Shown piece by piece: positions 55,490 through 63,570 of a stretch of DNA of 64,000 nt. Source of the DNA: R-RK-3 sp963842775 (GTDB lineage: Bacteria > Pseudomonadota > Alphaproteobacteria > Rhizobiales > Rhodomicrobiaceae); assembly GCA_963842775.1 (NCBI GenBank), contig CAWJHQ010000004.1, positions 264,272-328,271 of the forward strand. Reading direction: 5' to 3'. The notes beneath the pieces are model-generated. The model was not told the origin of the DNA, searched no databases, and saw nothing but the letters and a program-made list of their open reading frames with translations. The translations under genes were made by a program, and so were the position numbers. The number at the start of each line of letters is the position of its first letter. Position 1 is the stretch's first letter.

Positions 55490-55665
55490 GCCCCCCCATT
55501 TCAGGACCCGGGTTGAAGAGAAAGGTATCTTGCCTGTCAATGATTGCAGTTCTCATAATTTAGTTCTTGCAAGTTGGAGTAATGTATTGGATCAATTTCG
55601 CGCATAGAGTTCGTTGTTGTTAACTAACGCCCCATGATTTCAATATTCATGACGTTATCTGCTGC

Positions 55666-56070
55666 TCAGCGCCCGACATCGTCGGAGTCGATCTGTCCGC
55701 TGAGACGTGCGCGGATCGCCGAGAAGGACACACCCACGGCAAGAAGCGTCGCAATCGACGCAAGCCACATCACGGCAACAACTCCGTCGGCGGAGGCCCT
55801 CACAAAGCCGAGATCGACCAGCATGACATTGAACAGGGCGAGAAATATTCCCACCAGCAGCGCGCCGATCCACCTGATCGACCGCCACGTGCTCCTTATC
55901 AGAAACGCATAAGCCGCGATGAGCATGATTGCGGTAACGGCGACCATCGTCGCGGGCGCCTCGCCGCTTTGCGCCCAATGGAAGAAGGAGCGTCCGCCGG
56001 GATTGTAGGTCGAAAAAACCAGGAAGAGCGTGAACAGCCAGCGCAGCGCGAAGTTGATCGGACCAAACAT
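55666..56070 (-). CDS. Four-TM membrane protein, possibly DUF6524-like
   Basis: This 134-aa protein has four hydrophobic helices with the block LFLVFSTYNPGGRSFFHW near residues 15-32, then AVTAIMLIAAYAFLIRSTWRSI and VGIFLALFNVMLVDLG. A paralogue with the same NP-x-YS/RS block lies at 59955 on the other strand. The family name is tentative. It starts four bases after the bestrophin-like gene, so the two are translationally linked. Confidence 0.72.
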   Translation of the reverse strand: MFGPINFALRWLFTLFLVFSTYNPGGRSFFHWAQSGEAPATMVAVTAIMLIAAYAFLIRSTWRSIRWIGALLVGIFLALFNVMLVDLGFVRASADGVVAVMWLASIATLLAVGVSFSAIRARLSGQIDSDDVGR

Positions 56071-56074
56071 CGAT

Positions 56075-56866
56075 CTAGCCCTCGCGCGCTTTCGCTAGCG
56101 AAAGAAAGGGCTCCGGCGAGATCGAAACCGGACCGCTGAACGGATAGAGCAGCTGCGCCGACAGAACCATCATGGTGATGACCGAACTTGAGATCATGGT
56201 CACCAATATCAGGTGCACGAAAACGCTCGGCCCGCGCAGAAACCAGCCCGTGGTGATGGCGAGGAGAGCGCCGACGAGCAGCAGCTCGAAAATGATTTCG
56301 GCCAAGGCGGGATCCGGCGCGGCCGAGATCCGGTCGACGCGCCGCGTAATCACCTCGTCCAGCATTGTGGACAGGCGCATTTTGATCAATGCCCCATCGG
56401 AAGCGCCGCCCGCTGTCAGAACGGAGTTGTCCAGCTTGCGGAGCCAGGTCAGGGCTTCGGCGCTTTCGCCGCCATGGGCCATCAGGGGCCATTCCTTGAC
56501 CGCAACCGTTTCGGAGTATCCCCGAGCGGCGGCAATGATCGACTGGCCGGCTTCCTCGCCCGCCAGATGCGCCTGGGCCATAAGCCGGCCCAGCGTTGCC
56601 GCTTCCTTCTGGACGTTCTGCTTGGCGTCGTTGAACTCGGAAAAGCCGTAGACGAGGATGAAGCCGAGCACGACCGCATAGATCTGCGCGGAGACCTGAT
56701 TTTTCGTAGGGCCTACGGCGCTGGTCTCGGTCAGCCGTCCGGCGAAGAGGGCCCTGACGATCAATGTTCCCAGAATGGCGAAAACGATAATGGGCAGCAG
56801 CACGAGGATGAATGCCACGTCGAAAGATATGGAGCCGAGCCAGTTCAGAATATTCGTGGGGGCCAT
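56075..56866 (-). CDS. Bestrophin-like DUF4239 membrane protein
   Basis: This protein of about 263 aa (start MAPTNILNWL at 56866) has two N-terminal membrane helices (about residues 12-40 and 60-78), a central helical region with AQAHLAGEEAGQSIIAAAR, and two C-terminal membrane helices (FELLLVGALLAITTGWF, FVHLILVTMISSSVITMMV). This is the DUF4239 pattern, related to bestrophin-like channels. It is 11 bases after the protein at 56878 and four before the next gene. Confidence 0.82.
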   Translation of the reverse strand: MAPTNILNWLGSISFDVAFILVLLPIIVFAILGTLIVRALFAGRLTETSAVGPTKNQVSAQIYAVVLGFILVYGFSEFNDAKQNVQKEAATLGRLMAQAHLAGEEAGQSIIAAARGYSETVAVKEWPLMAHGGESAEALTWLRKLDNSVLTAGGASDGALIKMRLSTMLDEVITRRVDRISAAPDPALAEIIFELLLVGALLAITTGWFLRGPSVFVHLILVTMISSSVITMMVLSAQLLYPFSGPVSISPEPFLSLAKAREG

Positions 56867-56877
56867 GACAGGGTCCG

Positions 56878-57373
56878 CTACTCGGGCTGATGTTGTTTTT
56901 GTTTGCTGGAACCGGACTCCCGATACCACCGCCGCGAACGCAGGATTCCGCTCCGCTTCGCTTTGAGCGAGGCGAGATCGCAGGCGGCTTTGACGAGGTT
57001 TTCGGCCTCTTCCCTAGCAATTTCGTTGTTGGCCAGACCCAGGGCGGATTCGACCATGAACTCGAATTTCTGTTTCGGGATGCTGTCCGAGTGCTTGCGC
57101 AATCCGCGGGCTATATCGAAGAGCGTGCGCTTGACGAGCGGACTCGGTTGAAAACCCGTCGCAAACGGCGGCCCCTACCAAATAGCTCTTGGCGTCGACA
57201 GGTCTCAGGCCGAGTTGAAAAATCGCATTGTCTATGATTTTCCACTCGTCTTCTTTGTTGAGATAGCGGCTTTCGGCAGCCCTAAGCCGCATGTAATCAA
57301 AAATTGTTGCACTATTGCCGGAACCGTTCCTGCCGCCATCCGCCGCGGAATTTCCGTTTAACATCTCGACCAC
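56878..57373 (-). CDS. Small unknown protein with N-terminal Gly/Asn-rich tract, frameshifted
   Basis: Two frames join near 57140 at a run of four T: the first gives the N-terminus (MVEMLNGNSAADGG, then a helix AAESRYLNKEDEWKIIDNAI), and the second gives GFQPSPLVKRTLFDIARGLR and a charged helix EIAREEAENLVKAACDLASL. Joined length is about 160 aa. Without the shift, each half stops early. I recognise no family. It is the first gene of a minus-strand operon with the bestrophin-like gene. Confidence 0.6.
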
Positions 57374-57688
57374 GTTTCACCTTCACTCAAATTCGGAGAT
57401 GCGCTTGAAATCTATCTTAAGTGAGCACCGCTAGTAATCGATCAACCTTAAATATCCGTGAAGTGTACACGATGTTCTGTAAGTCTTTACGTGGTGCTTA
57501 TTATTCAAATTAGATGCATCTTTGAGTGTTCTAAGCTTCGTCAACTTATTGTCGTATTTTAAGTTCGCCCGCGGCGAATGATTCACTTTGATCTGCTACC
57601 GCACTTCAGTGAACACGGAAATTCGCCTGCGCGCCGGAGCCCGGCGGCGAGGCGGTTGCGAACGCAGCATCGCGGGACTTATTGGATG
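57374..57688. other. AT-rich divergent promoter region
   Basis: About 315 bp between two divergent operons. The part from about 57400 to 57570 is much AT-richer than the rest of the window, consistent with promoters or a nucleoid-protein-bound region. No gene or repeat is evident. Confidence 0.5.
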
Positions 57689-58102
57689 ACTACCGGACAA
57701 GGCCGCCCCATGGATGAAGAGCGCATCAGGCGCGCATCGCGCGGCCTGCGCCCCGCCGTCACCATGCAGCCGACCATCGGCGGCGAGGCGGGCGAGCCGC
57801 TCGGCATCGTGATTGCCGAAGTCGTCTGCCCGGAAAAGGAAGAAAACGACCTGTTTGCAGGATTGGCAGAGTTCGTTCGGGCTGAACGGCCCGCGGAGAA
57901 AGCCGCAACGGACATAGCGCTGGAAAAGCTCCTGCACGAACTTGGCCTGAAGGGCCGCAAGCTGGGGGCTGACGCCATCGTCTCAACCCATTTCCACCTG
58001 CTTCGCGGCGTGCACACGGCGGGCCACAAGGTGCTCAGGATGACGGCCACCGGAACCGCGGTCGTCCTGCCGCCAGACAAAAATCGATCCGTAATGTCTT
58101 GA
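57689..58102 (+). CDS. YbjQ-like (UPF0145-type) heavy-metal-associated protein
   Basis: This protein of about 137 aa has the YbjQ-type C-terminal pattern: ALEKLLHELGLKGRKLGADAIVSTHFHLLR followed by ATGTAVVL (read in two pieces). Typical YbjQ proteins form pentamers and bind small ligands or metals. The N-terminal region has the family-like start LGIVIAEVVCP. The start is uncertain: ATG 57689 (MTTGQGRP) and ATG 57713 are both in frame, and a long upstream extension is unlikely. It begins the plus-strand operon. Confidence 0.65.
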   Translation, partial: TTGQGRPMDEERIRRASRGLRPAVTMQPTIGGEAGEPLGIVIAEVVCPEKEENDLFAGLAEFVRAERPAEKAATDIALEKLLHELGLKGRKLGADAIVSTHFHLLRGVHTAGHKVLRMTATGTAVVLPPDKNRSVMS

Positions 58103-58119
58103 TCGTTTGAAGGTAAAAC

Positions 58120-59061
58120 ATGCGCGTATTCAATAGATTGCCCGGTCTGAGCAAGGGGGCCGCTGCCCTGATCATCGGTGTGAGCGTGGCGGCGGCGACG
58201 GCACTTCCGCGGCAAGCTTGCGCGGAGTCCGCATTCAAGAACCTTGCTCAGCTGAATGCGGTCTATGTCGCCGATCCGGCCGCCGCCTGGTTCGAGAGGT
58301 GGGCGGAGGCCAACCTCAAGACGCATGACTGGCTCAATCGCCCCGACATCAAGATCAAGGCCGGCGGCGATCTGGTCGCTGCGGTTGCCGCCGACCCTTC
58401 CGGGATTGGGTTGCTTACGCGCGGCGAGTTGTCCCGCCTTCAGGCTGCGGGCGCTCCGCAGATCGTGGCGGTCTCAACCGGCGTTTCAATATGTGCAGCC
58501 CTCTCGGTGAACACAGCGCGCACTGAGGAGAATTTCGGCGATTTCGCTCTGAGCAGCGACACCATCGAAGCGTTCGCAACCGCGGACACGCTGGCCATTG
58601 CCGAGGCGCTCGTCGATGCGCATCGGTTCAAAGACCGGATAACATTGAAGGAGGTCAAAGCGGCTTCCGCCTTCGCCGAGCTCGCATCGGGAAAATCGGC
58701 GCTCGCCATATTGCCGGTTCTACCGGAGGCGCGGCTCGATGTGCCCGACAACGCGGTAAGCCTTCGCTCCATCGGAATGAGCGAGGCGGCGACCGAGGCG
58801 CTTCGAATGCGAGGGCTCAACCCTCGGGATTACCGCACATCATTCTTTCAGCAGCTTCCCCTGATCAACGGCGTCCGAACCGCTTGCGACGAGATCGTAA
58901 TGATCAAATCGGCCGATACGACACTCGATCCAGATGTTTTCGCGGCTCCAGCACCTTTATGGACCAACCCGTTCACAGGGTCGGATCTCGAAAAACGTGT
59001 GCGCCAGGCATTGGACGCGTTGAAATCCCTGTGGGGAAAATCAGCGGAACATAGGGGTTAG
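58120..59061 (+). CDS. Secreted substrate-binding-like protein (TAXI/NMT1-type fold suggested)
   Basis: This 313-aa protein has a signal peptide (about residues 1-36, ending RQACA) and a two-lobed pattern: residues about 66-130 with VAADPSGIGLLTRGELSRLQ and VSTGVSICAALSVN, then 190-250 with AFAELASGKSALAILPVLPE. This resembles periplasmic binding proteins, but no family-defining motif was recognised, so the fold is an inference. It is 17 bases after the YbjQ-like gene and three before the next, in one operon. Confidence 0.6.
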   Translation: MRVFNRLPGLSKGAAALIIGVSVAAATALPRQACAESAFKNLAQLNAVYVADPAAAWFERWAEANLKTHDWLNRPDIKIKAGGDLVAAVAADPSGIGLLTRGELSRLQAAGAPQIVAVSTGVSICAALSVNTARTEENFGDFALSSDTIEAFATADTLAIAEALVDAHRFKDRITLKEVKAASAFAELASGKSALAILPVLPEARLDVPDNAVSLRSIGMSEAATEALRMRGLNPRDYRTSFFQQLPLINGVRTACDEIVMIKSADTTLDPDVFAAPAPLWTNPFTGSDLEKRVRQALDALKSLWGKSAEHRG

Positions 59062-59064
59062 ACC

Positions 59065-59958
59065 ATGGAGGGCTCGAGCGAGCTGCCTCCGGGAGAAGAG
59101 CGCAGCGATAACCCAAATTCTCAGAACCAGATCGTGCGTCGCGATCCCACCTCGAGGCGCCCGATCCTGGACTTTCTACGCGCCTTTTTTAGAGCCATCG
59201 CCGAAGCCGGAAAATCTGTAGCGCGGAATCTGTCCTTGCTGACCTATCTGAAAATATACGTCATTTCCGTTCGTGCCATCTCCATCATGGCAATTGGTCT
59301 GGTGGGCATTGCTGTATTTTTCGGGCCCATCGGCTTTACGGGGAACAGCTCCGGCAGACTGGATGCGATTGAGTTGGCGGTAAAACGCATTGAAACGCGC
59401 CTCGCCGCACCAGGCCTAAGCCGCACAGCTGTCGCGAATCCCACGACATTGCTCGTGGCAGTTCAATTTGTGACCGCGGCGGCCGAACGCTCCACTCCGT
59501 TTGATACCGCGCTCGCTGTAGCCATCAGCATGACTGGTGAACATCCGAAAATCGGCCCGCTTCTCGATAAGCTGCTTGTCGAAGCCGTCACGGGCGTTCC
59601 GAGCCTTGAGGACCTTCGCCGCGATTTTCAGGCAAAGCTGGCCGAATTCGAAACCAAGGGGATTGTCACGGATATTGGCGGAAGCACAGGCAGATCCTCT
59701 TTTCGATTGAGCCGGTTTTTGGGTTTGGCCGAGCCGGAAATAAGTGCCGAACATCGGGCAACTCTGCAAAAAGCGTCGGCGGATGTCGCCAATCAAAATC
59801 TGGGTCAGGCCGTGCAACTCATAGCCAAGCTTGATGGCCGGTTGCGCGAAGGTTTTGAAAGCTGGCGGGAGAAAGCTCAACGACGCGTTGCGGTCGATGC
59901 CGTCCTGGCCGAACTTCGCCGCGCCGCATTCATCGATCTTATTGACGAGGCGTCATGA
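59065..59958 (+). CDS. Single-pass membrane protein, unknown function
   Basis: This 297-aa protein has a charged N-terminus (residues 1-55), one clear transmembrane segment (about 70-90, ISIMAIGLVGIAVFFGPIGF), and a long cytoplasmic or periplasmic helical part (about 110-295) with SVARN and KIGPLLDKLLVEAVTG. I recognise no family. It is coupled to the preceding secreted protein by three bases and overlaps the next start as ATGA, so the operon is continuous. Confidence 0.6.
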   Translation: MEGSSELPPGEERSDNPNSQNQIVRRDPTSRRPILDFLRAFFRAIAEAGKSVARNLSLLTYLKIYVISVRAISIMAIGLVGIAVFFGPIGFTGNSSGRLDAIELAVKRIETRLAAPGLSRTAVANPTTLLVAVQFVTAAAERSTPFDTALAVAISMTGEHPKIGPLLDKLLVEAVTGVPSLEDLRRDFQAKLAEFETKGIVTDIGGSTGRSSFRLSRFLGLAEPEISAEHRATLQKASADVANQNLGQAVQLIAKLDGRLREGFESWREKAQRRVAVDAVLAELRRAAFIDLIDEAS

Positions 59959-60386
59959 AAAATCATGCCTCTGTCCGCCGAAAGCTGCCTCTCGCCAGCG
60001 TTGCGGCGCGATTTCTACTCGTCGCATTTTTTGTTTTTGCTACGCTAAACCCTTCCTACTATTCCATTTTGACATGGATAATCAGCGATTTTTCGCTTGT
60101 AAGCGCCAAGGCTTTTATTGCCTTCGGCTTGGCGCTGTCCTGGCTGATCTTGCTTCGCATGTCCATTGAAGGACTTGGGTGGCTCGGCTTGGCCTATGTG
60201 GGTTTCGCATTTCTGGTGATGGTATTGCTCGAAGTGCAGTTCGGATGGCTGCATTTATTTTCCACCTATACGCTTCTGGTGATGGCCGAACTCGCCCTCG
60301 CGATCATCCTCACTTTTGGATTGGTGTTTTCCTACTGGGTCCGGCAGGCAAGCGGTCAGTCAGCCGTCGTCAAGATCCCGCGTTGA
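59955..60386 (+). CDS. Four-TM membrane protein, possibly DUF6524-like, paralogue of 55666-56070
   Basis: This 143-aa protein has four hydrophobic helices, beginning ARFLLVAFFVFATLNPSYYS, then FIAFGLALSWLILLRMSIE and YVGFAFLVMVLLEV. The LNPSYYS block matches STYNPGGRS of the minus-strand gene, so the two are likely paralogues in mirrored operons. Its ATGA overlap with the previous gene indicates coupling. Function is unknown. Confidence 0.72.
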   Translation: MKNHASVRRKLPLASVAARFLLVAFFVFATLNPSYYSILTWIISDFSLVSAKAFIAFGLALSWLILLRMSIEGLGWLGLAYVGFAFLVMVLLEVQFGWLHLFSTYTLLVMAELALAIILTFGLVFSYWVRQASGQSAVVKIPR

Positions 60387-60531
60387 TCAGCGATGCGCTT
60401 TGTTCAACGCCGCGATCGGCAGCAACAGACCGCCTCCGGTGGCGGGTCCCTCTTCCTGGTGAGCCTCTCCAATGCAATATTTATTTCCTTGGTGGAACAG
60501 ATATTTCATCTGTGCGATATAAGGCAAGGAG

Positions 60532-61398
60532 ATGAAGAAGTTGCCGCAGATGAGCCCGAGGACCATGCCGCGCGACGGAGTTCCACGTGATTTTGACGCC
60601 TTGCGGGGCGCGGTCATTGGCCGAAGGGATGCACTTCCGAAGCGGCTCGCCCAGGTCGCCGACTATGCCTTGCAGCATCCGGACGAGATTGCGTTCGGCA
60701 CTACGGCGAGCATTGCCGAGGCCTCGGGCGTGCAGCCGTCGACCCTGGTCCGGTTTGCACATCAATTCGGTTTTGCCGGCTTTTCCGACATGCAGTCGAT
60801 CTTTCGCGAGCGGCTCAAGAATCGCAGCGTCAGCTACCAGGCGCGCATCGCCGCGCTCAGGGGCGCAGCCGGCGGTTCGCCTGAGCTGGCCATCCTCAAC
60901 GGTTTCCTCGAGGCCGCGTCCCAGTCGATCAGCAAGTTGCCGCAGCGCCTCGACCTCAAGCATTTTCGCGCCGCCTCGAAACTGCTTGCCGGTGCCGATA
61001 CCATCTACCTCATCGCCCGGCGGCGTTCATTTCCTCTGGTGAGTTATATGGCCTATGGCTTCGGCAAATTGGGCATCAAGGCGCGGCTGCTCGGCTCATC
61101 TGTGGGTATCGACGACGAGGTGGTCGCCTATGCGACGCCGAAGGATGCGGCAATCGCCATCAGCTTCAATCCTTACGCGCCTGAGACCGTGCGGCAAACC
61201 AGGGCGATGACTTCACTCGGGGTTCCGGTCATCGCCATCACTGACAGTTCATTCAGTGCCGTTGCCGAGCATGCCGTGCATTGGTTCGAAATCGCCGAGG
61301 ATGATTTCGCCGGTTTCCGCTCCCTGTCCGCCTCGATGGCATTCTGCATGGCACTGACTGTCGCGGTCGCGGACGCGCGCAAGAACGATATGGAATGA
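60532..61398 (+). CDS. MurR/RpiR family transcriptional regulator
   Basis: This 288-aa protein has an N-terminal HTH_6 domain (IGRRDALPKRLAQVADYAL, then ASIAEASGVQPSTLVRFAHQ) and a C-terminal SIS sugar-phosphate-binding domain (about residues 125-270) with YLIARRRSFPLVSYMAYG and GVPVIAITDSSFSAVAEHA. Regulators of this family control sugar catabolism genes. It is convergent with the SDR gene and next to a ribose ABC remnant, consistent with a decaying sugar locus. Confidence 0.92.
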   Translation: MKKLPQMSPRTMPRDGVPRDFDALRGAVIGRRDALPKRLAQVADYALQHPDEIAFGTTASIAEASGVQPSTLVRFAHQFGFAGFSDMQSIFRERLKNRSVSYQARIAALRGAAGGSPELAILNGFLEAASQSISKLPQRLDLKHFRAASKLLAGADTIYLIARRRSFPLVSYMAYGFGKLGIKARLLGSSVGIDDEVVAYATPKDAAIAISFNPYAPETVRQTRAMTSLGVPVIAITDSSFSAVAEHAVHWFEIAEDDFAGFRSLSASMAFCMALTVAVADARKNDME

Positions 61399-61444
61399 CC
61401 GTTCGTTTCTGGCGATTGCCACGGCTCAATCCGAGCCTGCGCGA

Positions 61445-62248
61445 CTAATCCTGCTCCAACGCGGCGCCGATGACGTTCTGGTCGTAGTCGACCAAGGCGC
61501 CGGTCATGACACCGGATTGCGGGCTGAGCATATAGGCGGCGAGCACCGCCAATTGGGCCGGTTTCACGAGCTGTCCGAAGGGCTGCGACGCTTCCTCCTT
61601 TTGCAGCCAGTCGTCGCTGGCCCCGTGCCACTTCTTCTGTACGGCGTCTTCGCCCGGTGTGTCCATCCAGCCGGGCAGGATCGCATTGCAGCGTATATGC
61701 CGCTTGCGGTAGGCCATGGCCACATTGCGCGTGAGAGTGTTCATGGCGCCCTTCGAGGTGGAATAGGCCGTGAGAAAATCCTGACCGCCATGACCGCTCA
61801 TCGACAGGATGTTGACGATCGAGCCGGGGCGTCCGACTTCGAGCAGGTGGCGGACAAGGCCTTGCATCAGGAAAAACGGGCCCCGGACATTGCTGGCGAA
61901 AATAGTGTCGAACAGTTCCGGGGTGGTCTCGACGAGCGAGCCGCGCGCTGACGTTGCCGCCGCGTTGACCAGCGCATTGACATGGCCGAGCTTTGCGATC
62001 GCCTCCCGGACTGCGCGCTCACAAGCCGCCGCGTCTGAAACGTCGGCCGCGATGGTCACGACGGTTGCGCCCATCGCTCGAAGGCCGGCGGCGGCGTTTT
62101 CGAGTTTCTCAGGCGTCCGGCCGATGAGAGCGAGCTTGCGGCAGCCTTCGGCGGCAAGCTGTTCGGCAATGGCGAGGCCGACGCCTTGGCCGCCGCCGGT
62201 AACGATCGCGGAGGTTTCCGCATTGCGCGTCGATGAATCAAGTGCCAT
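61445..62248 (-). CDS. SDR family NAD(P)-dependent oxidoreductase
   Basis: This 267-aa protein has the cofactor motif VTGGGQGVGLAIA (about residues 16-28), NAAATS-type active region (VNALVNAAATSARGS), catalytic Ser in ILSMSGHGG and the Tyr-x-x-x-Lys in AYSTSKGAM. It is a classical short-chain dehydrogenase; C-terminal substrate residues are not diagnostic. Its neighbours (RpiR regulator, ribose ABC fragments) suggest a sugar or polyol substrate. Confidence 0.93.
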   Translation of the reverse strand: MALDSSTRNAETSAIVTGGGQGVGLAIAEQLAAEGCRKLALIGRTPEKLENAAAGLRAMGATVVTIAADVSDAAACERAVREAIAKLGHVNALVNAAATSARGSLVETTPELFDTIFASNVRGPFFLMQGLVRHLLEVGRPGSIVNILSMSGHGGQDFLTAYSTSKGAMNTLTRNVAMAYRKRHIRCNAILPGWMDTPGEDAVQKKWHGASDDWLQKEEASQPFGQLVKPAQLAVLAAYMLSPQSGVMTGALVDYDQNVIGAALEQD

Positions 62249-62316
62249 GGCGACAATTCCCTTCTCGTGAGGATCTCATTCAGCTTGACCGTGCCGCCCT
62301 TCGCCACCGTTCGATG

Positions 62317-62930
62317 TCAGGCCTTGGCGCGCCGCCGCTGGCGATACTGATCGACGATGACGGCGCCGACAATGATCCCGCCTTTGATGATGTCCTGATA
62401 ATAGGCGTCGACGCGAAGAAAGGTGAAGCCGGAGATCATCACGCCGAGAATCAGTGCGCCGATCACCGTGCCGGTGATGCGCCCCTGGCCGCCCGACAGC
62501 GAAACGCCGCCGATGACGGAAGCCGCGATGGACATGCCGATGCCCCTGGTCGCGGAGATCGCGGATAATCTCAAACATGTGCTCGACTCGCTCAGTCAGG
62601 GCCGACGTCGGCTCATCCATGATCGGTATGTCGGTATCATCGGAGACGGCCTTGGCGATTTCGACCTTCTGCCGGTTCGCCACGCTGAGATCGCCGACTT
62701 CGGTTCTGGTCGATATCGATCTTGAGGCGCTCGAACAGCGCCTCGGTCATCCGCCGCATTTCGGCGTGATTGACGAAACCCAGCCGGTTCCTCGGCTCGC
62801 GCCGGCCGCCCAGGCTAACCGGTCGGGCCGCTTCGGAACCGGCCGCAGCGCCTCAAAGACGTAGGAGAATGCGACCAGCACAACGAGCGCAGCCAGCACG
62901 CCAGCTAAAGTCATCCCCAGGCTCACGGGC
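62317..62930 (-). pseudogene. Remnant of a ribose-type sugar ABC transporter (ATPase fragment joined to permease C-terminus)
   Basis: Upstream part: RLGFVNHAEMRRMTEALFER, then after a frame change ANRQKVEIAKAVSDDTDIPI and MDEPTSALTE, which are RbsA/MglA-type ATPase segments. Downstream part: IAASVIGGVSLSGGQGRITG, GALILGVMISGFTFLRVDAY and IIVGAVIVDQYRQRRR, the C-terminus of an RbsC-type permease. Most of both proteins is missing, so a deletion has fused two adjacent genes. The leading hydrophobic piece near 62890 (VSLGMTLAGVLAALVVLVAF) may be a permease N-terminus. Confidence 0.75.
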
Positions 62931-63236
62931 CGTTCCCTCTATTCGCTTGCCGATTGGGTAAATCGCCGGCGACTATGCCCCGTATTGCCGCGGACTCTCT
63001 GTGATCGACACGGGATGTTCAAGATCATCTTTTGCTCACGGCCACCATTGGGCTCTCGTGAAGGCGGTCAGATCACCAATCTGGGGCCAGCCCGTTTTTT
63101 TTCGCATCGATCGATTTAATACCGATCCTGTTCCCCGCGGGACAGCGGCGGCGCTTCGTTGGAGACAGTATCAAACCTATCGGGACCGCTGAAGGCGATC
63201 CGGTACGGCGAAACAGACCCATCGGAGGACACTACC
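62931..63236. other. Intergenic region before the second leader-peptide gene
   Basis: About 305 bp without a supported gene. It includes the end of the transporter remnant and the promoter region of the leader-peptide gene at 63237. No strong motif recognised. Confidence 0.4.
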
Positions 63237-63416
63237 ATGATCGAAGACACCAACAAGAATTCGGACTTTGCCGAAATCCGCGAACTGTCAATGGACGAGA
63301 TCGATGCCACATCCGGCGCCGGCATCATTTCGTGGCTGCGGCGGCTCTTCGGCGGCGACAACCCGCAACCGCCGCGCGGCCCCCACAACCAGCCGCCTCC
63401 CCACATCGGCAAATAG
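63237..63416 (+). CDS. Small peptide with bacteriocin-type leader (Ser-Gly-Ala cleavage region)
   Basis: This 59-aa peptide starts at ATG 63237, eight bases after a GGAGG site. The leader-like part (about residues 1-28) has ELSMDEIDATSGA, matching the double-glycine leader consensus with GA in place of GG. The core begins GIISWLRRLFGGD, an amphipathic cationic helix, followed by a Pro/His-rich tail (QPPRGPHNQPPPHIGK). The leader logic resembles that of the peptide at 52877; the cores are unrelated. No exporter or immunity gene is adjacent. It could alternatively be an unrelated small secreted peptide. Confidence 0.62.
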   Translation: MIEDTNKNSDFAEIRELSMDEIDATSGAGIISWLRRLFGGDNPQPPRGPHNQPPPHIGK

Positions 63417-63426
63417 TTGAATGTGT

Positions 63427-63469
63427 ACCGGGAAGTGTACGCCCATTCAGGAGGGCGTGCACTTCCGGT
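63427..63469 (+). terminator. Long hairpin after the second leader-peptide gene
   Basis: A 17-bp imperfect stem (left arm 63427-63443, right arm 63453-63469) with a short loop starts 10 bases after the stop. No T-tract follows, so it may terminate weakly or stabilise the mRNA. Confidence 0.5.
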
Positions 63470-63570
63470 AACGCCTTGACATTTATCCGTCGATGCGCCT
63501 CCCTCCTGGGCTGCGGGGCGGTTGACGCGAGGCCCGATCAACCTAGAGTTGGTGCTGGGAGGCTGGGACA

